A DNA stretch of 64,000 nucleotides from Leptospira kirschneri serovar Cynopteri str. 3522 CT (GCF_000243695.2 NZ_AHMN02000011.1:48001-112000); one strand, 5' to 3'. Positions 1 to 9,064 are shown, counted from the stretch's first letter. A program made the numbers and translations. The notes: generated by a model not told the origin, from the sequence alone.

Positions 1-83
1 TATATAAATCATAAATCAGTAAAAGTATAAATCTAAGTTGAAAAAATTACGATTTATTTTAGGAATTATTTAGGATTATAAAT

Positions 84-185
84 GGAGTTGTTGAAAAATT
101 TCATAGTGGAGATCAGAGAAACCACTTCAATGGTTCATTTTAATCCAACAAAAACAGATGGAGAATTGTTTTTTTCAACAACTCT
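84..185 (+). repeat. R1 MITE, copy 1
   Basis: Roughly 102-bp palindromic-ended element. The ends read GGAGTTGTTGAAAAAT and TTTTTTCAACAACTCT (consensus AGAGTTGTTGAAAAAT and its complement). The interior, CTTCAAT..TCCAACAAAAACAGATGGAGAATT, recurs in the five other full copies of this window. It is flanked by AAT on both sides, consistent with a 3-bp target duplication. There is no coding capacity, so if mobile it must be moved by a transposase made elsewhere. Confidence 0.8.
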
Positions 186-228
186 AATAAAGTATCACGA
201 GTCTTTTTTTATAAAAGCCCGCTTGAGT

Positions 229-266
229 ATAAAATATTAGGTACTTTTTATATAACTGTTAGTAGT
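229..266 (+). repeat. R2 repeat, partial right end
   Basis: AAAATATTAGGTACTTTTTATATAAC.. matches the right part of the roughly 100-bp R2 element best seen at 4641-4740. Only the right end is recognisable, 44 bases past R1 copy 1. No gene is seen in bases 1-389. Confidence 0.55.
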
Positions 267-389
267 AGTCGATTTGTTTTTATCTTGGAGGGTTTGTTCT
301 AAAGGTTATCATTTTTCAACTTTGATTGAATGGAGTTGAACAGCATAGAACAAATTCAAAATTACTTTTTAGAGAGGGAAGCGAACTTT

Positions 390-1238
390 ATGACCAAGTT
401 AGAGAAAAAAAAGATACGTTTTTCTAAGAGTGGAACTTTTGTTTCTTCGATTTTTCTGATAATGATTTCTACTTTTATAAAATGTAATTATCATTATTAC
501 GTGGAAAAAAATATTTCGGAAAATGCTCCGATTCCAAATTTACCTAAAGTAAAAATCACTTATATAGGTTTTCGCCCTTATGAGACTGAAATTACTAAAT
601 CTTCTGCTGAAACTCGGGTTTATACTGCGAATTTGGTTTATCCAGATCGAACTGTATTCAAATTTCAGAATGGGGTTTATGCATCTGATTTAAAAGCCGT
701 TGGTTATAGAAAAGATGTTTCTTCGGATAAGGTAAAAAAGTTTGTCCAGGATTATTTAAACGAAGTGAAAGAAAGCGGTGTTCTTGAACTGACGTACGTA
801 ACAAGTGTCGAAAAAAAAGGTGAAGAACGTATCTTTAAGTTAAAAGATATAGGAACTGATTATTATGTGCTGGGAATTCACACTCCCGCTTTTCAAACTC
901 CAAAACATTTCGGAAGCAGTGTAATTCAATTATTCTCTTCTGTTTTTTCCGTGTTAAGTTTTGGTTTGATTCCAAGTTATGCTTCCTTACAAGCCGGAAC
1001 CGAGATCAAAATTTATGATAAAAATTTAAATCAACTTACATCCATGAAATACGATCATGGATATTCCGTTTTAGGTGCAATATGGGCTTCCTCTGTTCCG
1101 GAAGAATGTAGTCGCATGAAATGTAATTCTCTGAAACAGGTATCTTCCCCACCTAAGTTTGTTTATCAAGAATATGGATCTCAATTTGAATCGGACATAG
1201 TGAGTTTCATACAAACTCAATTTCCGTTTCGTAAATAA
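390..1238 (+). CDS. Putative lipoprotein of unknown function
   Basis: A 282-residue protein whose family I do not recognise. I start it at ATG 390 because GAGAGGGAAG lies just upstream. An in-frame ATG at 330 would add 20 residues that bury the signal sequence. The N-terminus is lysine-rich ([11 protein letters not shown]), followed by a hydrophobic stretch ending ..STFIKC, compatible with a relaxed spirochaetal lipobox, so the mature protein may be lipidated at that Cys. A second hydrophobic, Gly/Ser-rich stretch ([21 protein letters not shown]) lies near the middle. It stands alone between repeat-rich gaps. Envelope location is inference. Confidence 0.7.
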   Translation: MTKLEKKKIRFSKSGTFVSSIFLIMISTFIKCNYHYYVEKNISENAPIPNLPKVKITYIGFRPYETEITKSSAETRVYTANLVYPDRTVFKFQNGVYASDLKAVGYRKDVSSDKVKKFVQDYLNEVKESGVLELTYVTSVEKKGEERIFKLKDIGTDYYVLGIHTPAFQTPKHFGSSVIQLFSSVFSVLSFGLIPSYASLQAGTEIKIYDKNLNQLTSMKYDHGYSVLGAIWASSVPEECSRMKCNSLKQVSSPPKFVYQEYGSQFESDIVSFIQTQFPFRK

Positions 1239-1295
1239 AAAATTATAATTTTTTTTTACATAGAAACTCGTTCAAAAAACAAAAATTATGATTTA

Positions 1296-1640
1296 ACTTG
1301 ATTTCGACATAACGCGAAAGGGATCGATGCGGGAAAACTAAAGCAGAACGCTCTCTCAAACTAAAGCCGTCTCTTTTCTTTCGGATCGTCTATCATACTC
1401 TGAATGTTGTATATCAATACAATCTAACTTATCGATCATGTTCACCATTTTGTAATTGGAAGTTTTTAATCCTGTATGTGAGTTATAAATGATTGTTATA
1501 AATTTCGAAATGCCTGCCCCCGAATTTCGAAAACATTCATAAGGTGGTCTGACCAAATTGGGATGTATGAACCTTTCCCGACAAAGTCATGCTCAATCTT
1601 GTCGAGCGTTCTGGAGGCGAGACGCTTTAGTCATAACCAA
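1296..1640 (+). repeat. R3 repeat, degraded copy
   Basis: Begins with the R3 signature TCGACATAACGCGAAAGGG, ATCGATGC and AACTAAAGCAGAACGC. It then diverges and is interrupted by R4 at 1632. The right terminus with CACGTTAATT is not found. Open frames here (a 66-codon minus frame and an 89-codon plus frame) are built from repeat sequence and are not called genes. Confidence 0.55.
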
Positions 1641-1825
1641 CCCCACAAGTATTTAGATTTCAATATAGATCTGTCGGAATTACGACAAATCCTCTGTAAA
1701 ACTGAGTTTCCAACGCGACCTGCAGAAGCGACCCTTAGGGAGCGATGCATTGAGTTTAGGAAAGCGTTGTGCTTTAGTTCAATTTTGATTCTAAAATCTT
1801 CTTTCAACTTGTGGGGTTGGTTATG
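1632..1825 (+). mobile_element. R4 MITE-like element with 8-bp target duplication
   Basis: 194 bp with near-perfect terminal inverted repeats: CATAACCAACCCCACAAG at the left and CTTGTGGGGTTGGTTATG at the right (18 of 18 complementary). GCTTTAGT lies immediately on both sides (1624-1631 and 1826-1833), an exact 8-bp direct duplication and direct evidence of transposition. The interior holds no transposase. The element sits inside a degraded R3 copy, so it is younger than that R3. Confidence 0.85.
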
Positions 1826-1844
1826 GCTTTAGTTTCACAAAAAT

Positions 1845-2040
1845 GTAGGAACTCATGCAGAAACTGTAATAACAAAAGAATGCTAAAAAACTATAAATCA
1901 TTCAATATGATGGTTTTTGTGGGAACTACCACATTGGATTGAAGATTCAAAATGACTAAGGTTTGGGCAGGTTCTAAATTGGTTCGTTTCAGTCTTAAAA
2001 TGCAGTAGTTCCCACAAAATTTCGGTTTTAGGGCGGATTT
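1845..2040. repeat. R5 TGTGGGAACT repeat cluster
   Basis: Contains TGTAGGAACTCATGC, TGTGGGAACTACCACA (from 1919) and the inverted GCAGTAGTTCCCACA (to 2016). The facing copies could pair into a long hairpin. No gene is seen between 1239 and 2164. Confidence 0.7.
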
Positions 2041-2164
2041 TTCTTGTACTTTTTTGATCCTATTACAATCTATGCTCACAAGATGTAGAAAAAGGTCTTT
2101 ACGAGATCGAATTCAAATACATAATGCGACATAATAAAATTATCAGAAACTGAGTTAGTTGGAC

Positions 2165-3268
2165 ATGAGCAGCACCGAAACTGAAATTCTAGAAAAGAAT
2201 TCTAAAAAAAAGACTGAGATTGAATTTCATAAGCCTACTCTTTCCAGAGAAGATTTGAAAACGGTTTTAGAATGTCTCGTAGAAGACCATCTCACAACTG
2301 GAAATGTAACTACACGTTTTGAAAAAGCATTTGCTTCTACTTTCCGTTATAAACAAGTTATTTCTACAAATCATCTGACTTCTGCTTATCATCTTGCACT
2401 TCTTGCCTTGGATGTTCAAGCAGGGGACAAAGTTGCACTTTCTACATTTGCGCCCGTTTCGGCACTTGATGCCATTTTTCTTCTAAAAGCGACTCCGGTT
2501 GTAATCGATCTGGATAAAAATTCTTTCCATCTAAATTCGGAAGAGCTTACACAGAAATTAATAGATCCTTCTATTAAAGCGATTATTTTAGATCATTCTT
2601 TTGGCTCTATCGCAGATGCAAAACGTTACGACTTTAAAGGAATCCCGGTCATCGAAGATATTTCCGAAGTTTTAGGCGCACAAAGTGCAACTTTTATTCC
2701 TGGAAAACAAGGAAGTCTTGCCGTTTGTGGACTTTCTGTAGATCAAATGATCACAACTGGAAATGGCGCTATGATCATTACGGATCAAGAACCATTGGCT
2801 AAAAAAATTCGAGCGATGAAAACGGGTAAAGAGCCTTACCAAAGAAAAGAGGGGCAACCTAAGTTAGACTATAATCTCATCGACTATCAGGCAGCGCTTG
2901 GAATTGAACAACTTTCCAAAATTGGAATCATCTTAGAGAGAAAAAGAAAAATAGCACAAGTTTATCTACAGTCGATCTCTGGAACTTCAGTTAAAACTTG
3001 GTATGGAGATCCAAATTTAGATACATTTAACCGTTTTATTATTCTTGCTCCTGGAAGTTACGAACAAGTGGAAAGATATTTTCGCTCTTTACAGATAGGA
3101 ACTCAAAGAGTAATGGAAGAACCAATTCATCATATTTTAGAACTTCCTAATACGGATTTCCCGAATGGAGAAAGGCTCTTTCAAAGAGGTCATTGTATTC
3201 CAATTTATCCTAATTTAACAAAAGATAATATTCAAAGAATTTCTCAGGCAATCCGTAGAATTTATTGA
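2165..3268 (+). CDS. DegT/DnrJ/EryC1/StrS-family aminotransferase-like protein lacking the PLP lysine
   Basis: A 367-residue protein with the fold-type I sugar-aminotransferase layout. It has the N-terminal PxxxREDL.TVLE...DHLTTGNVTTRFE substrate/PLP region, STNHLTSAYHLALLAL, and a VIEDISEVLGA segment like the family's D-x-A-x-x-x-G motif. The catalytic segment normally reads S-F-x-x-x-K-x-x-T-x-G-E-G-G. Here it reads LSVDQMITTGNGA, with Gln at the Schiff-base lysine position (about residue 194) and Asn for Glu. Normal transamination is therefore unlikely; a dehydratase-like, structural or regulatory role is possible. ATG 2165 is chosen over TTG 2159. The gene is monocistronic, with no sugar-biosynthesis neighbours. 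Confidence 0.85.
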   Translation: MSSTETEILEKNSKKKTEIEFHKPTLSREDLKTVLECLVEDHLTTGNVTTRFEKAFASTFRYKQVISTNHLTSAYHLALLALDVQAGDKVALSTFAPVSALDAIFLLKATPVVIDLDKNSFHLNSEELTQKLIDPSIKAIILDHSFGSIADAKRYDFKGIPVIEDISEVLGAQSATFIPGKQGSLAVCGLSVDQMITTGNGAMIITDQEPLAKKIRAMKTGKEPYQRKEGQPKLDYNLIDYQAALGIEQLSKIGIILERKRKIAQVYLQSISGTSVKTWYGDPNLDTFNRFIILAPGSYEQVERYFRSLQIGTQRVMEEPIHHILELPNTDFPNGERLFQRGHCIPIYPNLTKDNIQRISQAIRRIY

Positions 3269-3376
3269 TCGCTCGCTCGTATCCTTAACTCAGAATCGAT
3301 TGTATAAGTTATACAAAAATCTATAAAATGATGCCGAAAATAAACGGTAGATTTTTATATAGATGTAGAAGTTTTT

Positions 3377-3556
3377 ACGGATCTTTATGAAATTGAGCAC
3401 CGTGAATATTAGAGTTGTTGAAAAATGAATTCTTCATCTGTTTTTGTTGGATTGAAATGGACAATTGAAGCAATTTTAAGAATCTTCACTATGGAATTTT
3501 TCAACAACTCTATTATTACAAACACTGATTACTTCATTATATAACTCTGAGCAATT
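3377..3556 (+). repeat. R2 repeat split by R1
   Basis: The left part, GATCTTTATGAAATTGAGCACCG (about 3380-3402), and the right part, ACAAACACTGATT..TTCATTATATAACTCTGAGCAA (3517-3555), are the two halves of one R2 element. They are separated by a complete R1 at 3411-3511. Joining them restores the R2 consensus apart from a duplicated ATT. Confidence 0.7.
3411..3511 (-). repeat. R1 MITE, copy 2, inserted in R2
   Basis: 101 bp from AGAGTTGTTGAAAAAT to TTTTTCAACAACTCT, inverted relative to copy 1 (interior reads AATTCTTCATCTGTTTTTG). ATT lies directly on both sides. Insertion inside an R2 copy shows that R1 moved after R2 was in place. Confidence 0.85.
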
Positions 3557-3660
3557 ATCAAATCAAAACTATATATAAAAAACGTAATGCGTAAAAAATT
3601 GTGAATATTTTTTAGTATAGTTTATAAAATTTATGATTAAATCTAAATTATAAATCGAGA

Positions 3661-3760
3661 GTACATTCTAAATTACGCATATAGATTTATTTTGGCATAA
3701 AATAGGTGGATTTATTTAAACAAATCCAGACAATACAGTCATTTGTCTTTTGAAAAAGAA
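3661..3760 (+). repeat. R6 dispersed repeat
   Basis: TACATTCTAAATTACGCATA and the following TAGATTT..GGC.TAAA..GGATTT..TAAA recur at about 40403-40485, and more weakly at 33905-33955. Unknown element, non-coding. Bases 3269-3796 hold no gene. Confidence 0.55.
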
Positions 3761-3796
3761 TTGCAAAATTTGTTTCCATAATAAGGATCATTTTCC

Positions 3797-4387
3797 ATGC
3801 AATTGAGTACTGTTTTTTCCGATTTCATTTTAAGTCTTGTATCAATCTTTGTTGCGATTCAAATCAGAAATGGAACTTCTTATTCGAAATCAGCAGGTTT
3901 TATAGGATTTCTTACGATAGGGATTTCTGCCGGTTTAGGGACGATTCACTTTTTAGGAATCGAAGTTTTAGATCCGATTTATCGTTTTGCCGTGAACTTG
4001 GCTTCTTTTGCAGGAGTGCCATTGCTTGGTACAGGTTTTTTTCATATTGGGATCAAAAAGCTGAAAAAAAATTATCTCTATCCAGTTGGAGGAGTTTTGT
4101 TGTTTCTCGATTTGATTTTTGGTTATGTTTTTCCGCTTCCGATTTTATCTACTGTGTTAGGTGGAATTTCTATGATTACGGCAATTCTTGTCTGTATTCG
4201 TAAAAACTCGGGAGAAAATAAAGTTCCGGCTTTGTATGGTATTTTAGGTGCGATTCTTTTTATTCTCGCGGGGCTCGTGATCGGAACAACTGGGTCTAGA
4301 GGACCAATTTTGAACGTAGATATTTTTCATATCGTTTTAGCAGTTGCGGTTTTTTCTCTAGGTGTTTCTCTCAAACGATTAAACTAG
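3797..4387 (+). CDS. Multi-pass inner-membrane protein of unknown function
   Basis: A 196-residue, very hydrophobic protein with about six predicted membrane helices: FILSLVSIFVAIQI, GFLTIGISAGLGTIHFLGI, FAVNLASFAGVPLLGTGFF, YPVGGVLLFLDLIFGYVF, ILGAILFILAGLVIG and IFHIVLAVAVFSLGVSL. ATG 3797 is preceded by AAGGA about ten bases upstream. There are no charged catalytic residues inside the helices apart from scattered His. No family is assigned with confidence, and it has no close same-strand neighbour. Confidence 0.8.
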   Translation: MQLSTVFSDFILSLVSIFVAIQIRNGTSYSKSAGFIGFLTIGISAGLGTIHFLGIEVLDPIYRFAVNLASFAGVPLLGTGFFHIGIKKLKKNYLYPVGGVLLFLDLIFGYVFPLPILSTVLGGISMITAILVCIRKNSGENKVPALYGILGAILFILAGLVIGTTGSRGPILNVDIFHIVLAVAVFSLGVSLKRLN

Positions 4388-4394
4388 TTCTTGT

Positions 4395-4620
4395 TTCAAT
4401 CTGTGGGAATTCTCACAAATCTATGTTTTGCAGATGAATTTCAATCTGTAGAAATTCCTAACATTGATTTGACGATGAGTTTTTATTTAAAAACCTATAA
4501 ATCCTCAATGAGACTTAATCTGTGGGAACTCATACAAATCTATATTTTGCAGTAAAAACTTGTAAAAGTTCTGGAAAGTGACCTTGGTCCTAAAAGTAAA
4601 ATGTGAGAACTATTACTTTT
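4395..4620 (+). repeat. R5 repeat cluster
   Basis: Four direct copies, three of them degenerate: CTGTGGGAATTCTCACA, CTGTAGAAATTCCTAACA, CTGTGGGAACTCATACA (the perfect core TGTGGGAACT at 4521-4530) and ATGTGAGAACTATTAC. The first and third are followed by ATCTATnTTTTGCAG, so the repeat unit is longer than the core. They lie directly after the membrane-protein gene. Confidence 0.65.
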
Positions 4621-4640
4621 AAAAGTTTTTTTTTAAATTT

Positions 4641-4740
4641 ACTACTGATCTCTATAAAATTGAGTACCGTTAATTTTATCACAAAACACTGATTCCATAC
4701 AAAATATTAGGTACTTTATTATATAGTTATGAGTAATAAC
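4641..4740 (+). repeat. R2 repeat, best copy
   Basis: About 100 bp from ACTACTGATCTCTATAAAAT to ATTATATAGTTATGAGTAAT. It is nearly identical to the copy at 26285-26383 and, inverted, to 19472-19568. Weakly inverted termini (ATTACTGATC..GAGTAAT) suggest a very small non-autonomous element. No gene is seen in 4388-4918. Confidence 0.75.
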
Positions 4741-4918
4741 AAGTTCACGTTACTCATCTCTATAAAGTTAAATACTGAAATGTTCATCACATGCTGGTTC
4801 AAGTAAGTTCGATAGAATCTGATGTGAAAGAAACGCTTTTGATTTTTGAAATTTTTTCTACAGAGATGTATATAATATTTTAATTATTAAATATATTATA
4901 ATATTTATATTTTTCTGA

Positions 4919-5794
4919 TTAAGATGGGATTTGTTCCGAAACCTGGGTTACCCACGAAGAATAATAATTTGCCAAAGTTCTCAAAAACATCAGATCCATT
5001 TCGTTCTCTTCTTTTAGAATTTTGACCGCGTTTGTAAACTGAAGTCTAAATTCGGTAAGAGGAGTTTTTTCTGGTATTACACGTTTCATCGAAGGAATAT
5101 TATCTTCCATCCCGTATTCTTGAGCCCACTTTTCGATCAAATTTCCACAGTTATATTTTTTAGAAAGTAAGAGTTGGGCCAATATATGACGGAACATACT
5201 TTCTATCGATATGATCGTGATGTCTTTATGGAGAATGGAAATTTCGGTGATAATATCGTCCTTCTTATCGATCACTACTTTTGTATTTCCGATTTTGTTA
5301 AAAATTTTAGAAAGATCGTTGTAAGCTCTGAAATTTTTCAAGATTGTTTCTCTGTCCTTCATATTGACGGTTCTTTCATTTTCGGGAAGATTCATTTCGT
5401 TTAAGATTGTTTCGATTACTACAAAGATAATGTCGAAAGAAAATTGAACGGATTTACCAACAAGATAAAGAATCTCGCTTTGAAAAGAGATATGAACCGC
5501 GTTGAAGAATAATTCTAATTTTTCAGGGATTAGAGATGAAGAAGTTTTATAGAGATCGATCATATCTTTGGTAAATTGAGTCCGATCTAAAATCGGAAAT
5601 AAATCGGGATGATTGGCATGAGTTCTTAACAACATTTCTTTTAGAACCTTAACTATACCTTGTTGTACTTCTTCCGTTCTATAAAGAACTCGATAAAGTA
5701 GAATAGAAATTTCACGAGATGTTTTTTTAGATTTTAGAATTTTAAGGTCGGCTTCATCAAGGCCGTAAGATTTCTGGCTTTTTGTTTCTACCAT
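4919..5794 (-). CDS. Protein of unknown function, helical, cytoplasmic
   Basis: A 291-residue soluble protein from ATG 5794. An in-frame ATG at 5860 would add 22 mostly hydrophobic residues; neither start has a clear ribosome site. The sequence is rich in Glu, Lys, Ile and Leu and looks all-helical, with no membrane segment in the main body. It is transcribed divergently from the DUF2804 gene, so the two share an upstream region of about 115 bases. I do not recognise the family. Confidence 0.7.
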   Translation of the reverse strand: MVETKSQKSYGLDEADLKILKSKKTSREISILLYRVLYRTEEVQQGIVKVLKEMLLRTHANHPDLFPILDRTQFTKDMIDLYKTSSSLIPEKLELFFNAVHISFQSEILYLVGKSVQFSFDIIFVVIETILNEMNLPENERTVNMKDRETILKNFRAYNDLSKIFNKIGNTKVVIDKKDDIITEISILHKDITIISIESMFRHILAQLLLSKKYNCGNLIEKWAQEYGMEDNIPSMKRVIPEKTPLTEFRLQFTNAVKILKEENEMDLMFLRTLANYYSSWVTQVSEQIPS

Positions 5795-5910
5795 AAGCGT
5801 TGAATTTGGAGGCCAATGCTGATCTAAAAAAAATAAAAGTAAAGCGAAATTGTAAATCATAGAAATTTACATTGCATTTTAAACCTTTTGCATTACTCTG
5901 ATCGACCGAA

Positions 5911-6930
5911 ATGAAAATTATAGGCGCTGAAAATAAGGTCAACTACGGGGTATTCGACGGTCCAGTTGAATTCAATTATAAAGAGTTTCAACTGTTGGAT
6001 TTTTTTGGTAAAGAAATTAGCGGATTTAAAAAACGTTTCGCATTTAAAAAATTCAATTATATCGGAATTATCACGGACGAATTCTTAATCGGCTTTGCTG
6101 CTGTCAGTCTTGGCTATGTGTATAACGTGTTTGCTTATTTGTATCATTACAAAGATGGAATTTTATTTGAGTTTGATACTAAAGGTTTAGATAACGAAAG
6201 TGGATTACAATTTCCAGTCAACCCGGACGAACATAGGATCCGATTCCAAAAAGGAAATTCTTTTCTAAACGTCTATAAATCACATTCTAAAGGTAAACTT
6301 GATGTAGACGCTTCTTTAGGAAATAAATTGCGATTTCAATTTCAAGCGAACTTTGCCCTAAAAACTCATTCTCCTTTGAGAGTTCTAAATCCTTCCGAAC
6401 CTACCCATTGGACTTTTACTGAAAAATGTTCTCCTTTAATTCCGAATTCATTAGAACTTTCTTATAAAGGTAAACCTCTTTCGTTCGATCGCAAAAAAAC
6501 TACAATCCTTTATGATTGGTCTGGAGGTTATCTCAGAAGGGAAACCAATTGGTATTGGGCGGCTTTGGGCGCAATTCTTCCTAATCGAACTTCAATCGGT
6601 GCTAACTTTGCAGCCTTAGTAAACGAAACCTTTTTTTCCGAGAACGCATTTTGGATCAATCGGAAACGGAAAAGGGTTTCCAGAGTGATCTTTGATTTTT
6701 CCCAAAAAGATCCGACCAAACCTTGGAAAATTTATGACGAGGACGGTTTCGTAAATCTCACATTCATCCCGGAAGGAGAAAGAAAAGATAAAATGAATCT
6801 AATTGTTTCCAAATTGTATTTCAGACAATTTGTGGGAAAATTTTCGGGTAAATTTCGTTCTGCGGATAAAAAAAACGTTTCTTTCCGAGACGTTTACGGT
6901 TTTACTGAGTTCCATCGTTCTGTTTGGTAA
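5911..6930 (+). CDS. DUF2804 family protein
   Basis: A 339-residue protein. The C-terminal half carries the DUF2804 signature: LYDWSGGYLRRETNWYWAA, then an N-R-T-S-I-G-A-N-F-A segment and FFSENAFWINRKR. The region is rich in beta-strands, and the biochemical function of the family is unknown. There is no signal peptide or membrane helix. ATG 5911 is the first Met in frame. It is followed by R1 copy 3, and no terminator hairpin was seen. A second lipocalin-like protein with similar W/G/N motifs lies at 51300. Confidence 0.8.
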   Translation: MKIIGAENKVNYGVFDGPVEFNYKEFQLLDFFGKEISGFKKRFAFKKFNYIGIITDEFLIGFAAVSLGYVYNVFAYLYHYKDGILFEFDTKGLDNESGLQFPVNPDEHRIRFQKGNSFLNVYKSHSKGKLDVDASLGNKLRFQFQANFALKTHSPLRVLNPSEPTHWTFTEKCSPLIPNSLELSYKGKPLSFDRKKTTILYDWSGGYLRRETNWYWAALGAILPNRTSIGANFAALVNETFFSENAFWINRKRKRVSRVIFDFSQKDPTKPWKIYDEDGFVNLTFIPEGERKDKMNLIVSKLYFRQFVGKFSGKFRSADKKNVSFRDVYGFTEFHRSVW

Positions 6931-7006
6931 ATTGAATTAGAATTTTAATATATTATAATTTAACTATTCAATAGAGAAAATTCGAAAAGAGGATCTGAAA
7001 AATAAT

Positions 7007-7107
7007 AGAGTTGTTGAAAAATTCCATAGTGGCGATTAACAAAACTGCTTCAATCGACCGTTCCTATACAACAGAAACCGATGGAGAATTAATTTTTTAA
7101 CAACTCT
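7007..7107 (+). repeat. R1 MITE, copy 3
   Basis: 101 bp, AGAGTTGTTGAAAAATTCCA to TTTTTTAACAACTCT, with interior ACTGCTTCAATCGACCGTTC and ACAGAAACCGATGGAGAATT. It is more diverged than copies 2 and 5. The flanks are AAT and ATT, so the target duplication is not exact. Confidence 0.8.
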
Positions 7108-7198
7108 ATTATGTATTTCCGAGTAAAAATTGAAGTATAATATTACGGCCGTAAAAAACAGCATAGACGCTACCTGTTATTTCTTTTATAGATTCAAC

Positions 7199-7888
7199 TT
7201 ATAAAAATTGAATCAACTCGGATAAAGTTTCCAAATCTCCTTTTTTTCCTTTTAAGTAGGATCTCCAACCTAATGACTTTGGTACTTTTATATCCAATTC
7301 GTATTTATCTCCGCAGTAAACCAAACAATTGCTCGAAAGCCTCACCAAACGCATTGCTTCTTCGAATATTTTTGGAGAAGGTTTTTCGTATCCGAATTCG
7401 GCGCTTACGATTAGAGGATTCAAATATTCTAATATTCCTTTTGCTTCTAAAAGCGCTCTGAGCCTGTGATCCCAATTTGAAATTGCTCCGAGTCCCCAGT
7501 TTTCTTTTTTACAATAATCCTTAAGTTTCCAAAACCCCGGATCCAAAGTCCATAGTTCCGGGTCCGCGAATTTATGGTATATAATCGGAAATGCTTTTTC
7601 AATCGAGACTTGGTCCGGAACTCTTTTTAAAAAGTCTTCAAGTAGTTCTTTCCACCAACCAGGTGTTCCTCCTGGATGAGATTGGTATTTATCTCTATGT
7701 TCCGGTGGAGAATTTTTTTGCATCTTTTGCCAAGATTCTGTGAATGCTTTTTTATAAATTTCTACTGCATTCTCTTTCCTTTGTAACCCTGCTTGTAAAA
7801 GGATTTCGAGATATGTTTCTCCGGCTGATTTTTTTAGATGAAGAATTGTATCTCCTACATCTAAAAATAAATATTTCTGATAACTCAC
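7199..7888 (-). CDS. HAD-superfamily hydrolase, HDHD3-like
   Basis: A 229-residue protein with a GTG start at 7888. This is the only start that keeps HAD motif I, FLDVGDT, with nucleophile Asp10. The usual Asp at +2 is Gly, as in HDHD3-type members (D-V-x-D-T). A helical cap with PGGTPGWWKELLEDFL follows. Motif II is GAISNWD (Ser), motif III FGYEKPSPKIF (Lys) and motif IV YCGDKYELDIKVPKSLGW. It is probably a small-molecule phosphatase or dehalogenase-like enzyme of the cytoplasm with unknown substrate. It is divergent from the DJ-1 gene, 99 bases away. Confidence 0.9.
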   Translation of the reverse strand: MSYQKYLFLDVGDTILHLKKSAGETYLEILLQAGLQRKENAVEIYKKAFTESWQKMQKNSPPEHRDKYQSHPGGTPGWWKELLEDFLKRVPDQVSIEKAFPIIYHKFADPELWTLDPGFWKLKDYCKKENWGLGAISNWDHRLRALLEAKGILEYLNPLIVSAEFGYEKPSPKIFEEAMRLVRLSSNCLVYCGDKYELDIKVPKSLGWRSYLKGKKGDLETLSELIQFL

Positions 7889-7987
7889 AGACCTAGTTTA
7901 TTTACTCCCGGTTTTTTGCATCTCCGTAAGAATTTTAAAATTAAAAATGACTTGTAAGTCACTTTACAGAATCTATTTTCTTGATTT

Positions 7988-8692
7988 ATGCCGGATGCTA
8001 ATTTCTCTATCGGAATTTTTATTTTCCCAGGAGTCACCCAACTCGATTTTACAGGGCCTTATGAAGTTTTTTCAAGAATCCCGAACGTAAAAATATTTTT
8101 ATTTGCGCAATCTAAAGATCCAGTTCAGTCAGAATCTGGTATGAAATTGATTCCGGACTTCGACTTTTCGAATTGTCCAGATCTTGACATCTTACTTGTT
8201 CCTGGTGGCCCCGGAACGACTCTTCTAATGGAAGAATTTACTGTCTTGGATTTTCTCAGAAAAAAAACGGTAAATTCTAAATTCATCACTTCGGTTTGTA
8301 CCGGTTCTTTGGTTCTTGCTTCTGCCGGTCTTCTCGACGGTTATAAAGCCACTACTCATTGGTTATCTTTAGATGTTTTAAAATTATTTCCGGTTCAGAT
8401 TTCCAGCGAACGTTTTGTAAAAGATCGCAACCGAATTACCGGAGGTGGTGTTACTGCTGGAATCGATTTTACTCTTTTTTTAACTGCGGAATTTTTCGGT
8501 TCCGAACTTGCGGAAGAAATTCAACTTATGATTGAATACAATCCAGTTCCTCCGTTTACTTCGGGACATCCTACCACCGCCACTTCTCATTTAGTTGAGA
8601 AGGTGAAGTCAAATCGAGAGATTACTCAAAATCGCAGAAAGGCGGCGGCTATTCGGGTTTTAACATCTAAGAATATTTGGCCTAAATCCTAA
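7988..8692 (+). CDS. DJ-1/PfpI family protein, isonitrile-hydratase (InhA)-like
   Basis: A 234-residue protein, about the length of cyclohexyl-isocyanide hydratase. It contains [16 protein letters not shown] (Asp20, equivalent to the InhA catalytic Asp), [14 protein letters not shown], and the nucleophile elbow [20 protein letters not shown] with Cys104-Thr105. THWLSLD and [10 protein letters not shown] follow, also typical of this subgroup. The enzyme is likely cytosolic, adding water to an isonitrile, though whether this organism meets such a substrate is unknown. There is no AraC-type DNA-binding domain, which separates it from GATase1 regulators. ATG 7988. Confidence 0.88.
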   Translation: MPDANFSIGIFIFPGVTQLDFTGPYEVFSRIPNVKIFLFAQSKDPVQSESGMKLIPDFDFSNCPDLDILLVPGGPGTTLLMEEFTVLDFLRKKTVNSKFITSVCTGSLVLASAGLLDGYKATTHWLSLDVLKLFPVQISSERFVKDRNRITGGGVTAGIDFTLFLTAEFFGSELAEEIQLMIEYNPVPPFTSGHPTTATSHLVEKVKSNREITQNRRKAAAIRVLTSKNIWPKS

Positions 8693-8757
8693 CGTTATGC
8701 GTGTTTTCTATTTAGAGTGAATGTATTACCTTTCATTCGAACACAAAGAAATAGTAG

Positions 8758-8895
8758 GGTGTAGGAACTCTCACAAATCGTAGATTTACAGTAAAACTTT
8801 AAAATGTGGGAACTACTATGAAATACAAAAGAAAATCATAATGAACTTACAATGAGACAAAATCTGCGGGAACTACCGCGAATTTAAACGATAGC
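8758..8895 (+). repeat. R5 repeat cluster
   Basis: TGTAGGAACTCTCACAAATC, ATGTGGGAACTACTATGAAA (perfect core 8805-8814) and CTGCGGGAACTACCGCGAAT in direct order. The first two are joined by the shared spacer TAGATTTACAGTAAAACTTT, which also appears in other clusters. Non-coding. Confidence 0.65.
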
Positions 8896-8967
8896 AATAC
8901 TATAGGTTCATTTTTTATTTTTTGACTAAAACAAGTAAGCCGGAGTTAAATCTCTTTTTATATTTCT

Positions 8968-9064
8968 CTACTCGAAACTATATAATAAAGTACTTGGTCT
9001 TTTGCACTGAAACAGGTTTTACAATAAAAATTTACTGTAATTCAGTATTATAAAGATCAGTAAG
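8968..9064 (-). repeat. R2 repeat, inverted diverged copy
   Basis: CTACTCGAAACTATATAATAAAGTACTTGG ... ATTATAAAGATCAGTAAG is the inverse of the R2 consensus with many changes. The rest of 8693-9321 is AT-rich with no gene seen. Confidence 0.55.

Noticed and set aside
1356..1556. 66-codon minus-strand open frame
   Set aside because: Within a degraded R3 region, no ribosome site, not recognised.
1563..1832. 89-codon plus-strand open frame
   Set aside because: Lies across R3 and R4 repeat sequence including an R4 terminus; no independent protein features.
4395..4620. CRISPR array
   Set aside because: R5 cores are about ten bases with irregular spacing and mixed orientation; no uniform spacers and no cas genes.
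7142..7155. Palindrome TTACGGCCGTAA after the HAD gene as a terminator
   Set aside because: No loop and no clean U tract in the right position; may be chance.
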